NCBI GenBank assembly: GCA_001599915.1
Contig: BCIG01000007.1
Location: 1-64,000 of the forward strand
DNA from: Symbiotaphrina buchneri
Lineage: Eukaryota > Ascomycota > Symbiotaphrinales > Symbiotaphrinaceae
Length of the DNA stretch: 64,000 nt
Direction of reading: 5' to 3'
Part shown: in pieces, positions 33,172 to 44,510 of the stretch
How the letters are laid out: each line of letters opens with the position of its first letter
Position numbering within the stretch: the stretch's first letter is position 1
The notes under the pieces: generated by a model
Seen by the model: only the letters and a program-made list of their open reading frames with translations
Told to the model about the DNA's origin: nothing
Database searches by the model: none
Made by a program: the position numbers and the translations under genes

Positions 33172-34494
33172 ATGCCTGTCAACATCGGTGCCAGTTCCAG
33201 CACCGTCGACATTACAAAGTCCTGGAATCTGAAGCTTGTCGTCCAAGAGTACCATGAGGCCCGTGGAGACAGTAACAAGCGACTGCTCAAACACGAGACG
33301 ATCTTCCGCGTCGACCGCGTTACGATTGAGAAGTCCATGCCCGTTCTGAAAGAACTTGTCGAGCAGGCAAAAGGCAATACCATCCAGATGCACGAAGTCA
33401 ACATCAACTGGGATGTCGGACACATGGAAGACGACCCTGTCGCCCTTGAGATCTGGCTCCGACATTTTCACAGCAGCATGCTCCAAAACCTCTACACCAC
33501 CCGCGTTGAAAATGTCTGGGGATTGATCTCTATGGGATGGAAGTACGAGCTGGGCACAGGTCAACTTAATGACTGGTTTGCAAGATGGTATGATCGTCAG
33601 ATGATTCCCACCATAAAGCCGGAGCAGCTCCTCTTCCCCTGTTACAGCTTTGACCATATCCGTGGATTTGCGAGCGGGACGCGATTCATGGCGTATAATC
33701 GAAAGGGAAGTCTCTTTGAAGAGAATCCCACCCGGTATTACCGCCTGCATCTACCACAACGGGTGATTCGTAAGTTCGATCTCACCCATTGCAGTGTCCT
33801 GACTGACGGTGCCTCTCCAGAGCAAATGAATGCCGCGAAATTTCGCCTTCGCACCATTCTCTTCCGTGCTCTATGGAAGCCAATAGATGCGACTCTTGAT
33901 TATGCGAACTGCAAATGCAAGGAAGATACAGTCTTCCACTATCAGCGTGCGCTGTACCGACTTGAGGTCTGGCCCTTGGAAGAACACATGCAGGACAACT
34001 CCATGACTACCCTCCTAGACCGTCTAGGCAATTTCAACTATAAGTCCGCGAACCCCGAGCTGGGTTGTCATTTCTGCAAGACGGACTTCATCCGATCCGT
34101 CCGCTCGGCTCAGGTGGATACAAGGGCATCATTCGATGGACTTTGTCTAGACTGCATGAACAAGTCTAAGCCGAAGAGTGAAGGAGGAAATGAGGACAAG
34201 GACTACTGGATGCATATGAATCTCAAACAATGGGACCATGGCTGCAGAATACGCCATGATCAGCCAACTTGGTATTATTCCTTCATGGGGAGGCGTGAGC
34301 GTGGACCCGGAGGTGCTTTCGTCCATAAGCCCGCTGCCGACTGTACAGACGATGAGCCTTCCGCGAACGACGAACCGGAAATGACTGAAAACATGCAGCG
34401 GGTCGCTGTATCCCATGTCATCGAGAAGCCCCAGCAACCAGCAACGTCCAAGCTAGTCATAATTGAAGAAGGGGAGCTGGAAATGGCCTGGTGA
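33172..34494 (+). CDS. BTB/POZ-like protein with a C-terminal CxxC zinc-ribbon-like motif
   Basis: Single exon, 440 aa from ATG 33172. The N-terminal ~200 residues have the pattern of fungal BTB-like domains: a strand-rich start (WNLKLVVQEYHEARG), EVNINWDVGHMEDDPVALE, a WLRHFH helix, VWGLISMGWKYELG and LNDWFARWYD. A central NAAKFRLRTILFRALW region follows. Near residue 305 is CHFCKTDF and ~25 residues later CLDCMNK, a CxxC...CxxC pair that could bind zinc. The C-terminus is acidic and low-complexity. Such proteins are common in Eurotiomycetes and may be ubiquitin-ligase adaptors or nuclear scaffolds; the role here is unknown. BTB assignment is by pattern. Confidence 0.6.
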   Translation: MPVNIGASSSTVDITKSWNLKLVVQEYHEARGDSNKRLLKHETIFRVDRVTIEKSMPVLKELVEQAKGNTIQMHEVNINWDVGHMEDDPVALEIWLRHFHSSMLQNLYTTRVENVWGLISMGWKYELGTGQLNDWFARWYDRQMIPTIKPEQLLFPCYSFDHIRGFASGTRFMAYNRKGSLFEENPTRYYRLHLPQRVIRKFDLTHCSVLTDGASPEQMNAAKFRLRTILFRALWKPIDATLDYANCKCKEDTVFHYQRALYRLEVWPLEEHMQDNSMTTLLDRLGNFNYKSANPELGCHFCKTDFIRSVRSAQVDTRASFDGLCLDCMNKSKPKSEGGNEDKDYWMHMNLKQWDHGCRIRHDQPTWYYSFMGRRERGPGGAFVHKPAADCTDDEPSANDEPEMTENMQRVAVSHVIEKPQQPATSKLVIIEEGELEMAW

Positions 34495-36791
34495 GCTCGA
34501 CATCTTGCGTCTGCTGCTCTGAGCATCCTGGAGGGTTATGGTGGTGGAGCAAGCTCTTGCGTGGTGGGTTTGCAGGTTGCTTGTGCAAGACCCAGATGCT
34601 GAGTATTTAGAACTCGTGCTCATGATATGTGTTGTTGCTGTCCGGTGAACATGTTGCATGCTCTCGCGGCGGAACAGATTATGGAGACTGACGGAATCTG
34701 TCCACCTGAGGGTTCTGTTCATAGTCGTTCACCGTCTAGCTTAGGACAAAAGTTGATAGGCAATGGACTGAATCTCAAACTTGACCTAACTGCACTCAAG
34801 AACATGGCGTCTTTGACAATCAACTCTAACCTCCCCACAAGATTGTCAATAGATCAAAGCAAGAATTACTAGCTTTGAATTAAGCACAAGCAGAGCTCGT
34901 GACCTTTCCACTCATAGCACCGGCTAGTGGCTTTTTCTCAACCTGAGATGGTACCCTGGGGCGCCTCAGCTTACATTATGCTTCAATGTTCATAAAGCCC
35001 TATACTGGTCACAGAGAAAGAATTGAGTCGCTTTTCCATGGAATGGTGAATGATGACGTTAAAGTGAAACCGGCCCACCTACACCTGCAGGAACAGGCCA
35101 GTCCGCAGGCCACCTGGTGTTTATAAACATCATCTCCTCACTTCCCTCCTCTCAACTACAACGCTTACCACTTCACACCACCAGAGGCTGTTGCACCCTT
35201 TTGAGATTACCATGCTAACACTGCTCATTCAGCCAATCTACTGCTCCACATGATCAACCAATTTATACGAAGGTGCTTCTCCTCGGCTTCACAGCAGTGC
35301 GAGAAGTTAGGTGAGAGGCATTTGGTCGGAATGTCGCTCACCTTGGACAGTATGAGAACCCCGTGGTTTTATTTTTGCCCTCTGCCACGGCCCAGTCCGG
35401 TGTGCAGTTTTTACCACATCTACTCGGTTACAACAGAGTCTGAGAACCTCAAATGGTTTTTGTGCTTGCTCCTGCCCCGGCCCAGCCCGGTGGCAGTCTA
35501 TCCCTTCTGTGCTCTTCTGCCACGGCCCAGTCCGCTGGCAGTTATACAAAGATGCTTCTCCTCGGTTCCGCAGCAGAGCGAGAAGTCAAGTGAGAGGCAT
35601 ACCGTCTAAATGTCGCTCACTTTTGGCAGTCTGAGAACCTCATGGTTTCTTTGTGCCCTCTGCCCCGGCCCAGCCCGGTGTGCAGTTTTCTTTTACGTCC
35701 ACTTCAGTTACAACAAAAGTCAGAGAACCTCGTCGTTTCTGGTCTTGTTGTGCTACGGCCTAGCCCGCTGGAAGTTTTCTATACATCCACTTCGATGGAA
35801 ACAGTACGAAATTCCTTCTCTGTTTCTCTCTGCCCCGGCCCAGTCCGGTGGCAGTTACTACCTTTTCCATTCCTCTGGTCTGGCCCAGCCCGGTACCAGT
35901 ATCATTTGACCCCACGGCGATGACAAAGTGAGTATCGCATACTCCGTTACAGTGTTTTTAGAGTGGCCTCTGGTGGTGTTATCTTCGATGCTGTTCCGCA
36001 CCTTTCTACTGCACCAGTGTCTACAGCATGCGGGCATGCCAGCTCGGCTGCTTGAGGCCAGGTTGCAAGACTTTGACATTGAGTGTAAGTGCTGAAAGCT
36101 CTGAGCTTTTGAACTGCTGAATCACCTTCCAGAGCCCTAGCCTCTACTATGTCGTTAACAACCGCAATAATCTGAGATGTAAGTGACTCGGAGGCCTCTG
36201 GGACACTTGAGTGCAGAAATCCCCGCTGACGTGTATACAGATATCCGAGAGTGGAAGCACGATGTCACCCGGGCCTCATAGATAACGACACCGGACTAGA
36301 ACTACGATATACTCCCATCTTCCATCAACAAACCCAGCGATCCGGGAAGGCACGGCACGATTTGATGGGCAGCAGCAAATAAATCTTCGGCGATCCACCC
36401 CAACCATCCTCAAACGCCCCTTCCCATAGTTCGCAATTGTCTCCTCTGCAATAGCTCTGTGGAGTGCCGATCCTTCGCACTTGGATCTGCAGCCGGGGTC
36501 AATCGATGATTTCTGCACTCTTGCATGCGTAACCTAGCTTTGCCCCATTCGGCAATGCATCCCTCGATTCAGCATTGACGTCGTACAAAAAGCAATTGTA
36601 CAGGGATGAGCAAGTATTGGCAGCATGCACCTCGGAGATGCGGTCTGGCCTCTTCAAAACCAAACGCCCCGGGTAGTGCCCATTCCCATCTTTCCCTGGG
36701 AAACCCCTTGGTCAGTATCTTCATATTTCCAGGCAGAGCGTATTGTCCATTCAACATACTTACTGAGATACCTAGAAACGCGCTCTTCAAT
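34495..36791. other. 2.3-kb intergenic containing a hairpin-repeat tract
   Basis: Apart from the repeat tract at 35250-35900, no gene is supported. Open frames across the tract are generated by the repeat and change frame between units. Confidence 0.5.
35274..35899. repeat. Seven GC-rich hairpin units within a ~280-bp tandem duplication
   Basis: A ~25-bp inverted-repeat motif (stem CTGCCAC/GTGGCAG around a GGCCCAGYCCG core) recurs at about 35392, 35472, 35517, 35660, 35751, 35830 and 35875. The flanks are also repeated: GTGCTTCTCCTCGG at ~35273 and ATGCTTCTCCTCGG at ~35553 begin ~85-bp near-copies 280 bp apart, and GAGAACCTC recurs before several units. Differences between copies are largely C/T and G/A transitions. 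No coding frame is conserved across units. Confidence 0.8.
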
Positions 36792-38408
36792 ATGCCTTAT
36801 CCTACCTCCGCTCAGCCTTCTCCTGGCCCTTCTTACAGATCTGAGTTCGAACCTCCACCGTACCCAGACAACAGCCCTCATCTCACCGCCTCCTCGTGCG
36901 TCGAGAGTCGTCACCACCATATCCCTAACACCCAACAAGCGGGCGACGAGAGGGAGACATACCGTCTCCCCTCCTACGACGACAGCTATGATACTTCACA
37001 CTTGGACGGTTCTCCAGGCCAGAACCCCAACAGGGCGCCTTCAGCTCGTCCCGCAGCAACTGGGGCCCCTTCTGCCCAAGCCCGTCCCGAAGAGTTTGAT
37101 CTCGTGGACCTCTTCCGCGACAGCAAATCCGGCCCTCCGAGTTTCCCCGAGGGAGGCCTGCGCGCGTGGAGCGTTGTCTTCGGCACGATGATCGTCATGG
37201 GATGTACATTTGGGTACTTGAGCGCTTTCGGGGTGTTTGAGACGTGGTATCTGCAGCATGAGCTGAGTGATCGCACGCCTAGCGAGGTGGCTTGGATAGG
37301 GAGTCTGCAGCTGTGCTTTCAGTTTGGGGCGGGCGTTGTAGCTGGGCCTGCGTTTGACCGGTGGGGTGCTAGGGTATGTGATACTGCTGCTCCACTCGGG
37401 GCCATGCTCGTACCACGGTTTTGACGTGCTGTGCGGAATGCTAATGGCAGCAGGTCCTGCTGATCTCATCCACCATTCTATACGCCCTCTCCATCTTCCT
37501 CACGTCCCTGTGCCACACACTGCCGCCTCTCCTCCTCACGCAAGGGCTGCTCTCGGGTCTCTCCTCCGGCTTCCTCTTCACGCCCGCCATGGCCGCCGTG
37601 AACCAGTACTTCTTCCAGCGGCGAGGTCTCGCACTCGGTCTCGTCGCCGTGGGCTCCAGCATCGGCGGGATCCTATTCCCGATCCTCCTCCACATCCTAT
37701 TCACCAGCCACCTCGGCTTCGCCTGGGGCGTGCGGATCATCGGCTTCAGCATCCTCGGTTTGCTCATCATCTCGTGTTTTCTCGTTCGGGAACGACTCCC
37801 CCCGAAACACGGCGCCTTCCTCATGCCGCGCGCCTTCACGCAGGTCAACTACGCGCTGCTCGTGGGCGGCACCTTCCTCGTCCTCTGGGGCTTATTCGTG
37901 CCCTTCTTCTGCATCGGCTCGTACGCGCTGCATCTACGCACACCCCTCTCTTGCCTTCTACCTCCTCAGCATCCTCAACGGCGCCTCTCTACTCGGCCGT
38001 CTCCTCTCGGGCCTCGCCGCCGACCGCCTCGGACTTCTAAACCTGCTCCTCCTCGTCAGCGCCAGCACTTCCATTCTCGCATTCGCATGGCCCGCCACAC
38101 GCAATACTCCCGGGGTGGTGGTGTGGACGGCCGTGTACGGGTTCTTCTCAGGCGCGGTGATTGCACTGTTCCCGCCCGCGATCGCGAGCGTCACCCCGCG
38201 GCCTATGTGGATCGGCACGTACCTGGGCCAGGGCATGGCGGTGCTGGGCGTGGCCGGGTTGACGGGCACGCCGATTGCGGGCGCGCTCGTTCAGAGGAGC
38301 GGGTTTGAGGCTGCCAGCGTGTTTGCGGGCGTGAGTATGGCCCTTGGTGCGCTTGTGGTGGGCGCGGCGAGGGTGGTTGGGGAGAGGAGGGTTTGGGCGA
38401 AGGTGTGA
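36792..38408 (+). pseudogene. MFS transporter, monocarboxylate (MCT) family, with one frame break
   Basis: Exons 36792-37373 and 37454-38408. Long hydrophilic N-terminus, then PPSFPEGGLRAWSVVFG, the MCT-family entry into TM1 (usually D-G-G-x-x-A-W). TM segments follow: TFGYLSAFGVFETWY, AWIGSLQLCFQFGAG, FFQRRGLALGLVAVGSSIGG. Around 37931-37940 the frame slips by one: IGSYALH in one frame, then HPSLAFYLLSILNGASLLGR in the next, up to the stop at 38406. Summed exons are one base out of frame. A 49-nt GT-AG intron (37921-37969) would restore frame but would delete conserved TM residues that are still readable, so an indel or consensus error is more likely. Intact length would be ~512 aa. Confidence 0.7.
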
Positions 38409-39543
38409 TTCCAGGCAGAGTCATTTTGTAGGATGATGGGCGAGGGGTCGAAGTATACAGCGGCTTGAGAGCCGCATGAAGACAAGAGGACTTTTTGACG
38501 TAGTTTATGGTGTTATGGTTCGCGATGACGTTGGGTCAATAATTTTCGGTTTTCCAGGACAGACCAGTAATGTTTAAGGGTGAGCAGTTCGCCCCTGAAT
38601 AAGAGGTTGCTATCGGTCAGTAGCCAGTTCTAAGATATTCCCCTTCCTCCACACTGGCCGTATGAATTCAACAGCAATGTCTCCATCTTCTACAGTGCCT
38701 CATGTCGACTGCTGTGACGGTCCAACTCGTGAGCGTCCTCGCGGGCTTCGGCCTTAGGCGTCGAGACACATCCGCTGACTGGCGGATGTTTCCCTGACCC
38801 CACATCCTGTGAAGCGAACTCCACCATTCCGCTTCCAGTATCGGAATGAGATGCTTTGGGGGTCCTTCGACCCTTGGCAGGAGTACCGTACCCTACGGGC
38901 CCCACATTGGACGGTCCGCCGAAATTGTGTTGTTTAATTATTCGCGAGGGATTTGAGACACTTCGGTAGTGGGTGATTAATAATGATTGATAGCGTACCG
39001 GTCTGTATGGATAGATGTGAGGCTGGCCCTGGGAGTCAAGCTCCTATGATACATCGGGTAGGAGTCACTCCTTTCTGTGCAACATCTCGGTCCTTCGAAA
39101 ACGCGAGGTGCGAATAATATTTTTACCGTCTTTGGACCGCATCGAGGTTTGCTCCTACCCCACTAACTAGAAAGTTCAGCATACCACTCTACCTTGCCCA
39201 GACAGGGTAATTTCCGGCCAATGGCAATATCCCATCCCAGCTGGCACTTGCTTAGAAACCCGCCTCTTGGCTTGTGCGTTTCTCCCGGCAGACGCTCTCG
39301 GCCGTTCGAACGGCCCACTTCTTTTTTGTTTGGCCCTGATCGTCTCGTTTCGGCGCGGACCTAATTTCTCGGTGGGTTTCTAACTCTCCACCACAGCAAC
39401 CTCATCACCTTCTTCAACATCTTGCTATATTAGCGACGGTTTCTGCATTGCTGTGGCGTCTTGTCGGTGTCGCAACTCTCGTGGGTGGAGACGGGAGAAC
39501 CAAGAAGAGGCAGCGTCGAATTGGAAGAATCGCCGCACAAACC
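38409..39543. other. Intergenic with a possible minus-strand orphan exon
   Basis: A minus-strand frame open from about 39035 down to a stop at 38690, without an ATG, reads GQPHIYPYRPVRYQSLL, NFGGPSNVGPVGYGTPAKG and SGKHPPVSGC; an acceptor-like ATCATAG precedes it. It could be a terminal exon or gene relic. The rest (39200-39540) is the upstream region of the ABC transporter gene. Confidence 0.3.
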
Positions 39544-42500
39544 ATGGAAGAATTCATCGATCGAATCACCGGCCTCGACCGCCCCACATCCCACCACGGC
39601 GCGACTCCCAACGATCTCCACCGCGAGGACAGTCGACCATCCGTATACACGCCAGACAACGTGCTGGACGAGGAGAGTCTGGACCGTCGCACGTCGCATA
39701 CCTACGCGCAGATCAACGGCCCGCGCTCCGAAGTCAATGTCGCGCAGGCCGAGGCCGAGTTCCGCCAACTGAGCAGGGAGCTGTCGAACCTGTCGCGCAC
39801 AAGAAGTCGCCAGAGTCGAATCAGTGCAAAGGGCACGGTCAAGGAGACGGATGTGGAGAAGACGGGCAGTGGTAGTGCTGATGGAGAGGAGGAGGAGCCC
39901 TGGGATTTGGAGAGGGTTTTGAGGGGCGACAAGGAACTGGCGTATGAGACGGGGATCAAAAGCAAGCGAATAGGTATGTGCAGTTGTGGGCCGAAGTGAG
40001 ATCGTGGGCATGGCGGATGGACTGACAGTCTATCGCAAACAGGCGTCTACTGGGACAAGCTCACTGTCCGTGGCATTGGTGGCGTCAAGACCTACCAACC
40101 GACCTTCCCGGATGCCTTTATCAATTTCTTCAACGTCGTCGGCACCGCCATGTCAATCTTCGGAATCGGCAAGAAAAGCAAGGAAGTCAGCATTCTACGG
40201 GACTTCCGAGGGGTCGTCAAACCCGGCGAGATGGTCCTGGTGCTCGGTCGGCCGGGAAGCGGATGCACAACTTTCTTAAAAGTCATCTCGAATCAAAGAT
40301 ACGGTTATTCGAACATCATGGGCGATGTCTTCTACGGTCCGTTTCCCGCCAAAGGGTTCCAGAAGCATTTCCGTGGAGAGGCCGTATACAATGCTGAAGA
40401 TGATCTCCACCATCCTACACTTACAGTCGGGCAGACTTTGGGATTCGCTCTGGATACAAAGGTCCCTGGAAAACGGCCTGGTGGAATAAGTAAATCTGAA
40501 TTCAAGGAGCGGGTAATAGACACACTGCTAAAGATGTTCAATATTGAGCATACAAAGGACACAATAGTCGGGAATGCATTTGTCAGAGGCGTTTCTGGCG
40601 GTGAGCGGAAGCGTGTGTCAATCGCAGAGATGATGGTTACTGCAGCCGCGGTCTGCGCCTGGGACAACACCACTCGCGGGCTTGATGCAAGCACAGCCTT
40701 GGATTATGCAAAATCGCTTCGCATTCTAACGGACATCTACAAGACAACAACGTTCGTCTCGCTCTATCAAGCCAGCGAAAACATCTACCAACAATTCGAC
40801 AAAGTCTTGGTTATCGATCAAGGACGGACTGCGTTACGGTCCAACCCGTGAAGCACGCGCCTACTTCGAAGGACTCGGTTTCAAAGAAAAGCCGCGGCAG
40901 ACCACTCCAGATTACCTTACAGGCTGCACGGATCCATTCGAGCGGGAGTACGCGGATGGAAGAGACGAGAAGAGCGTCCCATCAGACGCTGACGCTCTTG
41001 CCAAGGCGTTCCAAGGCTCCGAGATCGCAGCACGTTTGGGCCAGGAAATGAGCGAGTACAAAAGGAGGCTCGACGAGGAGAGACACGTGTACGAGGAGTT
41101 CCAACTCGCTGTCAAGGAGAGCAAACGCCACGCCAGCAAATCTTCCGTCTACTCCATCCCGTTTTATCTACAGGTCTGGGCGCTCATGAAGCGGCAGTTC
41201 TTCCTCAAATGGCAGGATAAGTTCACACTCACGGTCTCCTGGATTACTTCCATCGTTGTCGCCATCATCCTTGGCACAGTATGGCTGAATCTCCCCAGGA
41301 CCAGTGCAGGAGCCTTCACAAGGGGCGGGCTACTCTTCATTTCACTACTGTTCAATGCGTTTCAAGCATTTTCTGAGCTTGGGAATGTCATGATGGGTAG
41401 AGGAATCGTCAACAAACACCGCGCTTATACATTCCATCGGCCATCGGCACTGTGGACCGCACAGATCATAGTCGACCTTGCTTTCTCGTGTGTGCAGATC
41501 TTGGTCTTCTCTATTATGGTGTACTTCATGTGCGGCCTTGTCCGCGACGCCGGAGCCTTCTTCACCTTTTATCTTATGATCCTAAGCGGATACCTTTGCA
41601 TGACCCTCTTCTTTCGAATTGTGAGTTTCCCTGGCCTGAGATGTGGAGGAATGTCAAGCTAATATTGTGCAGGTCGGATGTCTCTGCCCCGATTTTGATT
41701 ATGCAATCAAGTTCGCTGCCGTCATCATCACTTTATTCGTCATGACTTCCGGGTACATGATCCAATGGGCGGACGAAAAGGTCTGGTTGCGCTGGATCTT
41801 CTATATCAATGCCATGGGATTGGGCTTCTCGGCTTTGATGATGAACGAGTTCTCACGGCTGAACATGACGTGCGTCGACAGCTCCTTGATCCCTTCAGGT
41901 GCAGAGTATGCCGGGGATATCGCGCATCAAGTCTGCACTCTACCCGGCTCAACTGCGGGGACAGATCAGGTGATTGGCACGGATTATATCAAGCTGTCTT
42001 TCTCCTACGACCCCAAAGATCTATGGAGGAACTGGGGGATCATCATGGCGCTCATCGCATTCTTCCTGATCGCAAACACCACGCTCGGAGAACTCGTCCG
42101 CTGGGGTGCGGGTGGGAAGACGGTCACTTTCTACAACAAGGAGAACAAAGAGAGGAAGGAACTCAACGAGGCTTTGAAGAGGAAGCGAGAAGCCAGGCGC
42201 AACAAGAAGGCCCAAGAGGAAGGATCGCAGCTGAATATCCAGTCCAAGGCGGTCCTGACCTGGGAGGGCTTGAACTACGATGTGCCTGTCGCTGGCGGTA
42301 CGAGACGGCTCCTCAATGATGTCTATGGGTATGTGAAACCGGGTCAGTTGACGGCGCTTATGGGCGCGTCTGGTGCGGGAAAGACGACGCTGTTGGATGT
42401 CTTGGCGGCGAGGAAGAATATCGGTGTGATTTCTGGTGATATCCTCGTTGATGGGAAACCTTGTGGAACATCATATGCGAGAGGGACAAGCTACGCCGAA

Positions 42501-44510
42501 CAGCTTGTGAGTTTACAAGCCATTTTCTCGGCCAATTAAGTGTGCTCACTTTCACAACAGGATGTCCATGAATCGTCCGCAACAGTCCGCGAAGCCCTCC
42601 GGTTCTCCGCCGATCTCCGCCAGCCGTACGAGACTCCGCAAGCCGAGAAGTACGCATACGTCGAAGAAGTCATCGCGCTGCTAGAGATGGAGGACATCGC
42701 CGACGCGATCATCGGAAACCCCGAGTCCGGTCTGGCCGTCGAGCAACGCAAGCGGGTGACCATCGGCGTCGAACTAGCCGCCAAACCCGAACTCCTCCTC
42801 TTCCTCGACGAGCCCACTTCCGGCCTCGACTCTCAATCCGCCTTCAACATCGTGCGTTTCCTGCGCAAACTCGCCGCCGCCGGCCAAGCGATCCTCTGCA
42901 CGATCCACCAGCCCAACAGCGCGCTCTTCGAGAACTTCGACCGGCTGCTACTCCTCCAGCGCGGTGGCCAATGCGTCTATTTCGGCGACATCGGCAAAGA
43001 CGCCACTGTCCTGCGGCAATACTTCCACGAGAACGGCGCCGACTGCCCCGCCGACGCCAACCCTGCGGAATGGATGCTCGACGCTATCGGTGCTGGCCAG
43101 GCGCCGCGTATTGGAGACCGCGACTGGGGCGAGCGCTGGGCCAGCAGCCCGCAACTCGCGGCGGTCAAAGAGGAGATTGTGCGCATGAAGCGCGAGCGGT
43201 TGGAAGCCGTGGGATCGGCGCCGCCGGTCCAGCAGAAGGAGTATGCGACGCCGCTGTGGCATCAGATCCAGGTCGTGGTGCGGCGCGCCAACCTCTCGCT
43301 GTGGCGGAGTCCTAATTACACGTTCACGCGGATCTTCAACCACGCACGTCTTCCCCTCTCCCCACAATCTAATCCCCAGCTAACCACTGTCTCACAGGTG
43401 GCCATCGCCCTCCTCACGGGCCTCATGTATCTCAACCTCGACAACTCTCGGTCCAGCCTGCAATACCGAGTCTTCGTGATCTTCCAAGCGACCGTTCTCC
43501 CCGCTCTAATCCTCGCCCAAGTCGAGCCCAAATACGACATGTCGCGGCTCATCTTCTACCGCGAGTCGGCGGCAAAAGCATACAAACCCTTCCCCTTCGC
43601 CCTCTCCATGGTAATCGCCGAACTTCCCTACAGTCTCATCTGCGCGGTCGGTTTCTTCCTGCCACTCTACTACATCCCAGGCTTCCAATCGGCCTCGAGC
43701 AGGGCGGGATATCAGTTCTTGATTATTTTGGTCACGGAGGTGTTTAGCGTGACGCTGGCGCAGATGATTGCGGCGCTGACGCCGTCGGCGTTTATTGCCG
43801 CGCTGATCAATCCGTTTGTGATTATTGTCTTCTCGCTGTTTTGTGGCGTGACGATCCCGCGCCCGCAGATTCCGAAGTTTTGGCGCGCGTGGTTGTATCA
43901 GCTGGATCCGTTTACGAGGCTTATTTCAGGTACGTTCCTTCCTACATTCCTGGCTCTAAACTCCAGCATGCATCCAGTTTCTGTCCTTCCTCCCTCTCCC
44001 CTCCTCCTCCCTCTCCTCTCCTCACGAAAGCGAGAGAATACAAACTGACCCAGCCCTCCTCCCCAAAAACAGGCATGCTCGTCACCGAACTGCACTCGCG
44101 CACCGTCGTCTGCAGCCCCAAGGAATTCAACCTCTTCACCCCGCCCGCAAACCAAACATGCGGGTCGTACACGCAGGCGTTCTTCGCGGCTGGGGGCGCT
44201 GGGTACATCGCGGACCCGTCCTCGACGACGCAGTGCGAGTACTGCGCGTATAGCGTGGGCGATCAGTTCTTTGCGCCGCTGGGGCTGAGCTTTGATCACC
44301 GCTGGAGAGACCTGGGGATCTTCGCGGCGTTTGTGGGCAGTAATTTGGTGTTGTTGTTCGTGGGGGTGAGTACTGCTATCCCAGTATCCCGCTGTGAGAT
44401 TGCACTGGAGAGAGGTCTCTCTCCAAGGTTTTTGTCGTTTCGCTGTCTGGATGATGTGCTGATATCGTGGTTTGTGGCAGGCTCAATATCTCAAGTTCAA
44501 TAAACGCTAA
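39544..44510 (+). pseudogene. PDR-type ABC transporter (CDR1-like), one frame break in NBD1
   Basis: Full-size (NBD-TMD)x2 drug/lipid exporter of the plasma membrane. Exons: 39544-39973, 40043-41620, 41673-42506, 42561-43343, 43398-43929, 44073-44365, 44481-44510; ~1492 aa, the family length. NBD1: Walker A GRPGSGCTT, signature VSGGERKR, degenerate Walker B CAWDNTTRGLD (usual in fungal PDR). NBD2: GASGAGKTT, LAVEQRKRVTIGVEL, LLLFLDEPTSGLD. PDR-specific blocks: GSPNYTFTR-like WRSPNYTFTRIFNH, YRESAAKAYKPF, and the extracellular Cys-rich GSYTQAFF with CEYCAYS. At about 40826-40834 the frame slips one base between VIDQGRT and YGPTREARAYF, with no room for an intron. Intron 4 (43344-43397) appears to be GC-AG. 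Frameshift or consensus error; otherwise intact. Confidence 0.8.

Noticed and set aside
35274-35899. CRISPR-like look of regularly repeated palindromes
   Set aside because: Spacing is irregular (45-143 bp), repeats diverge, no cas genes, and the organism is a fungus; treated as a hairpin tandem repeat.
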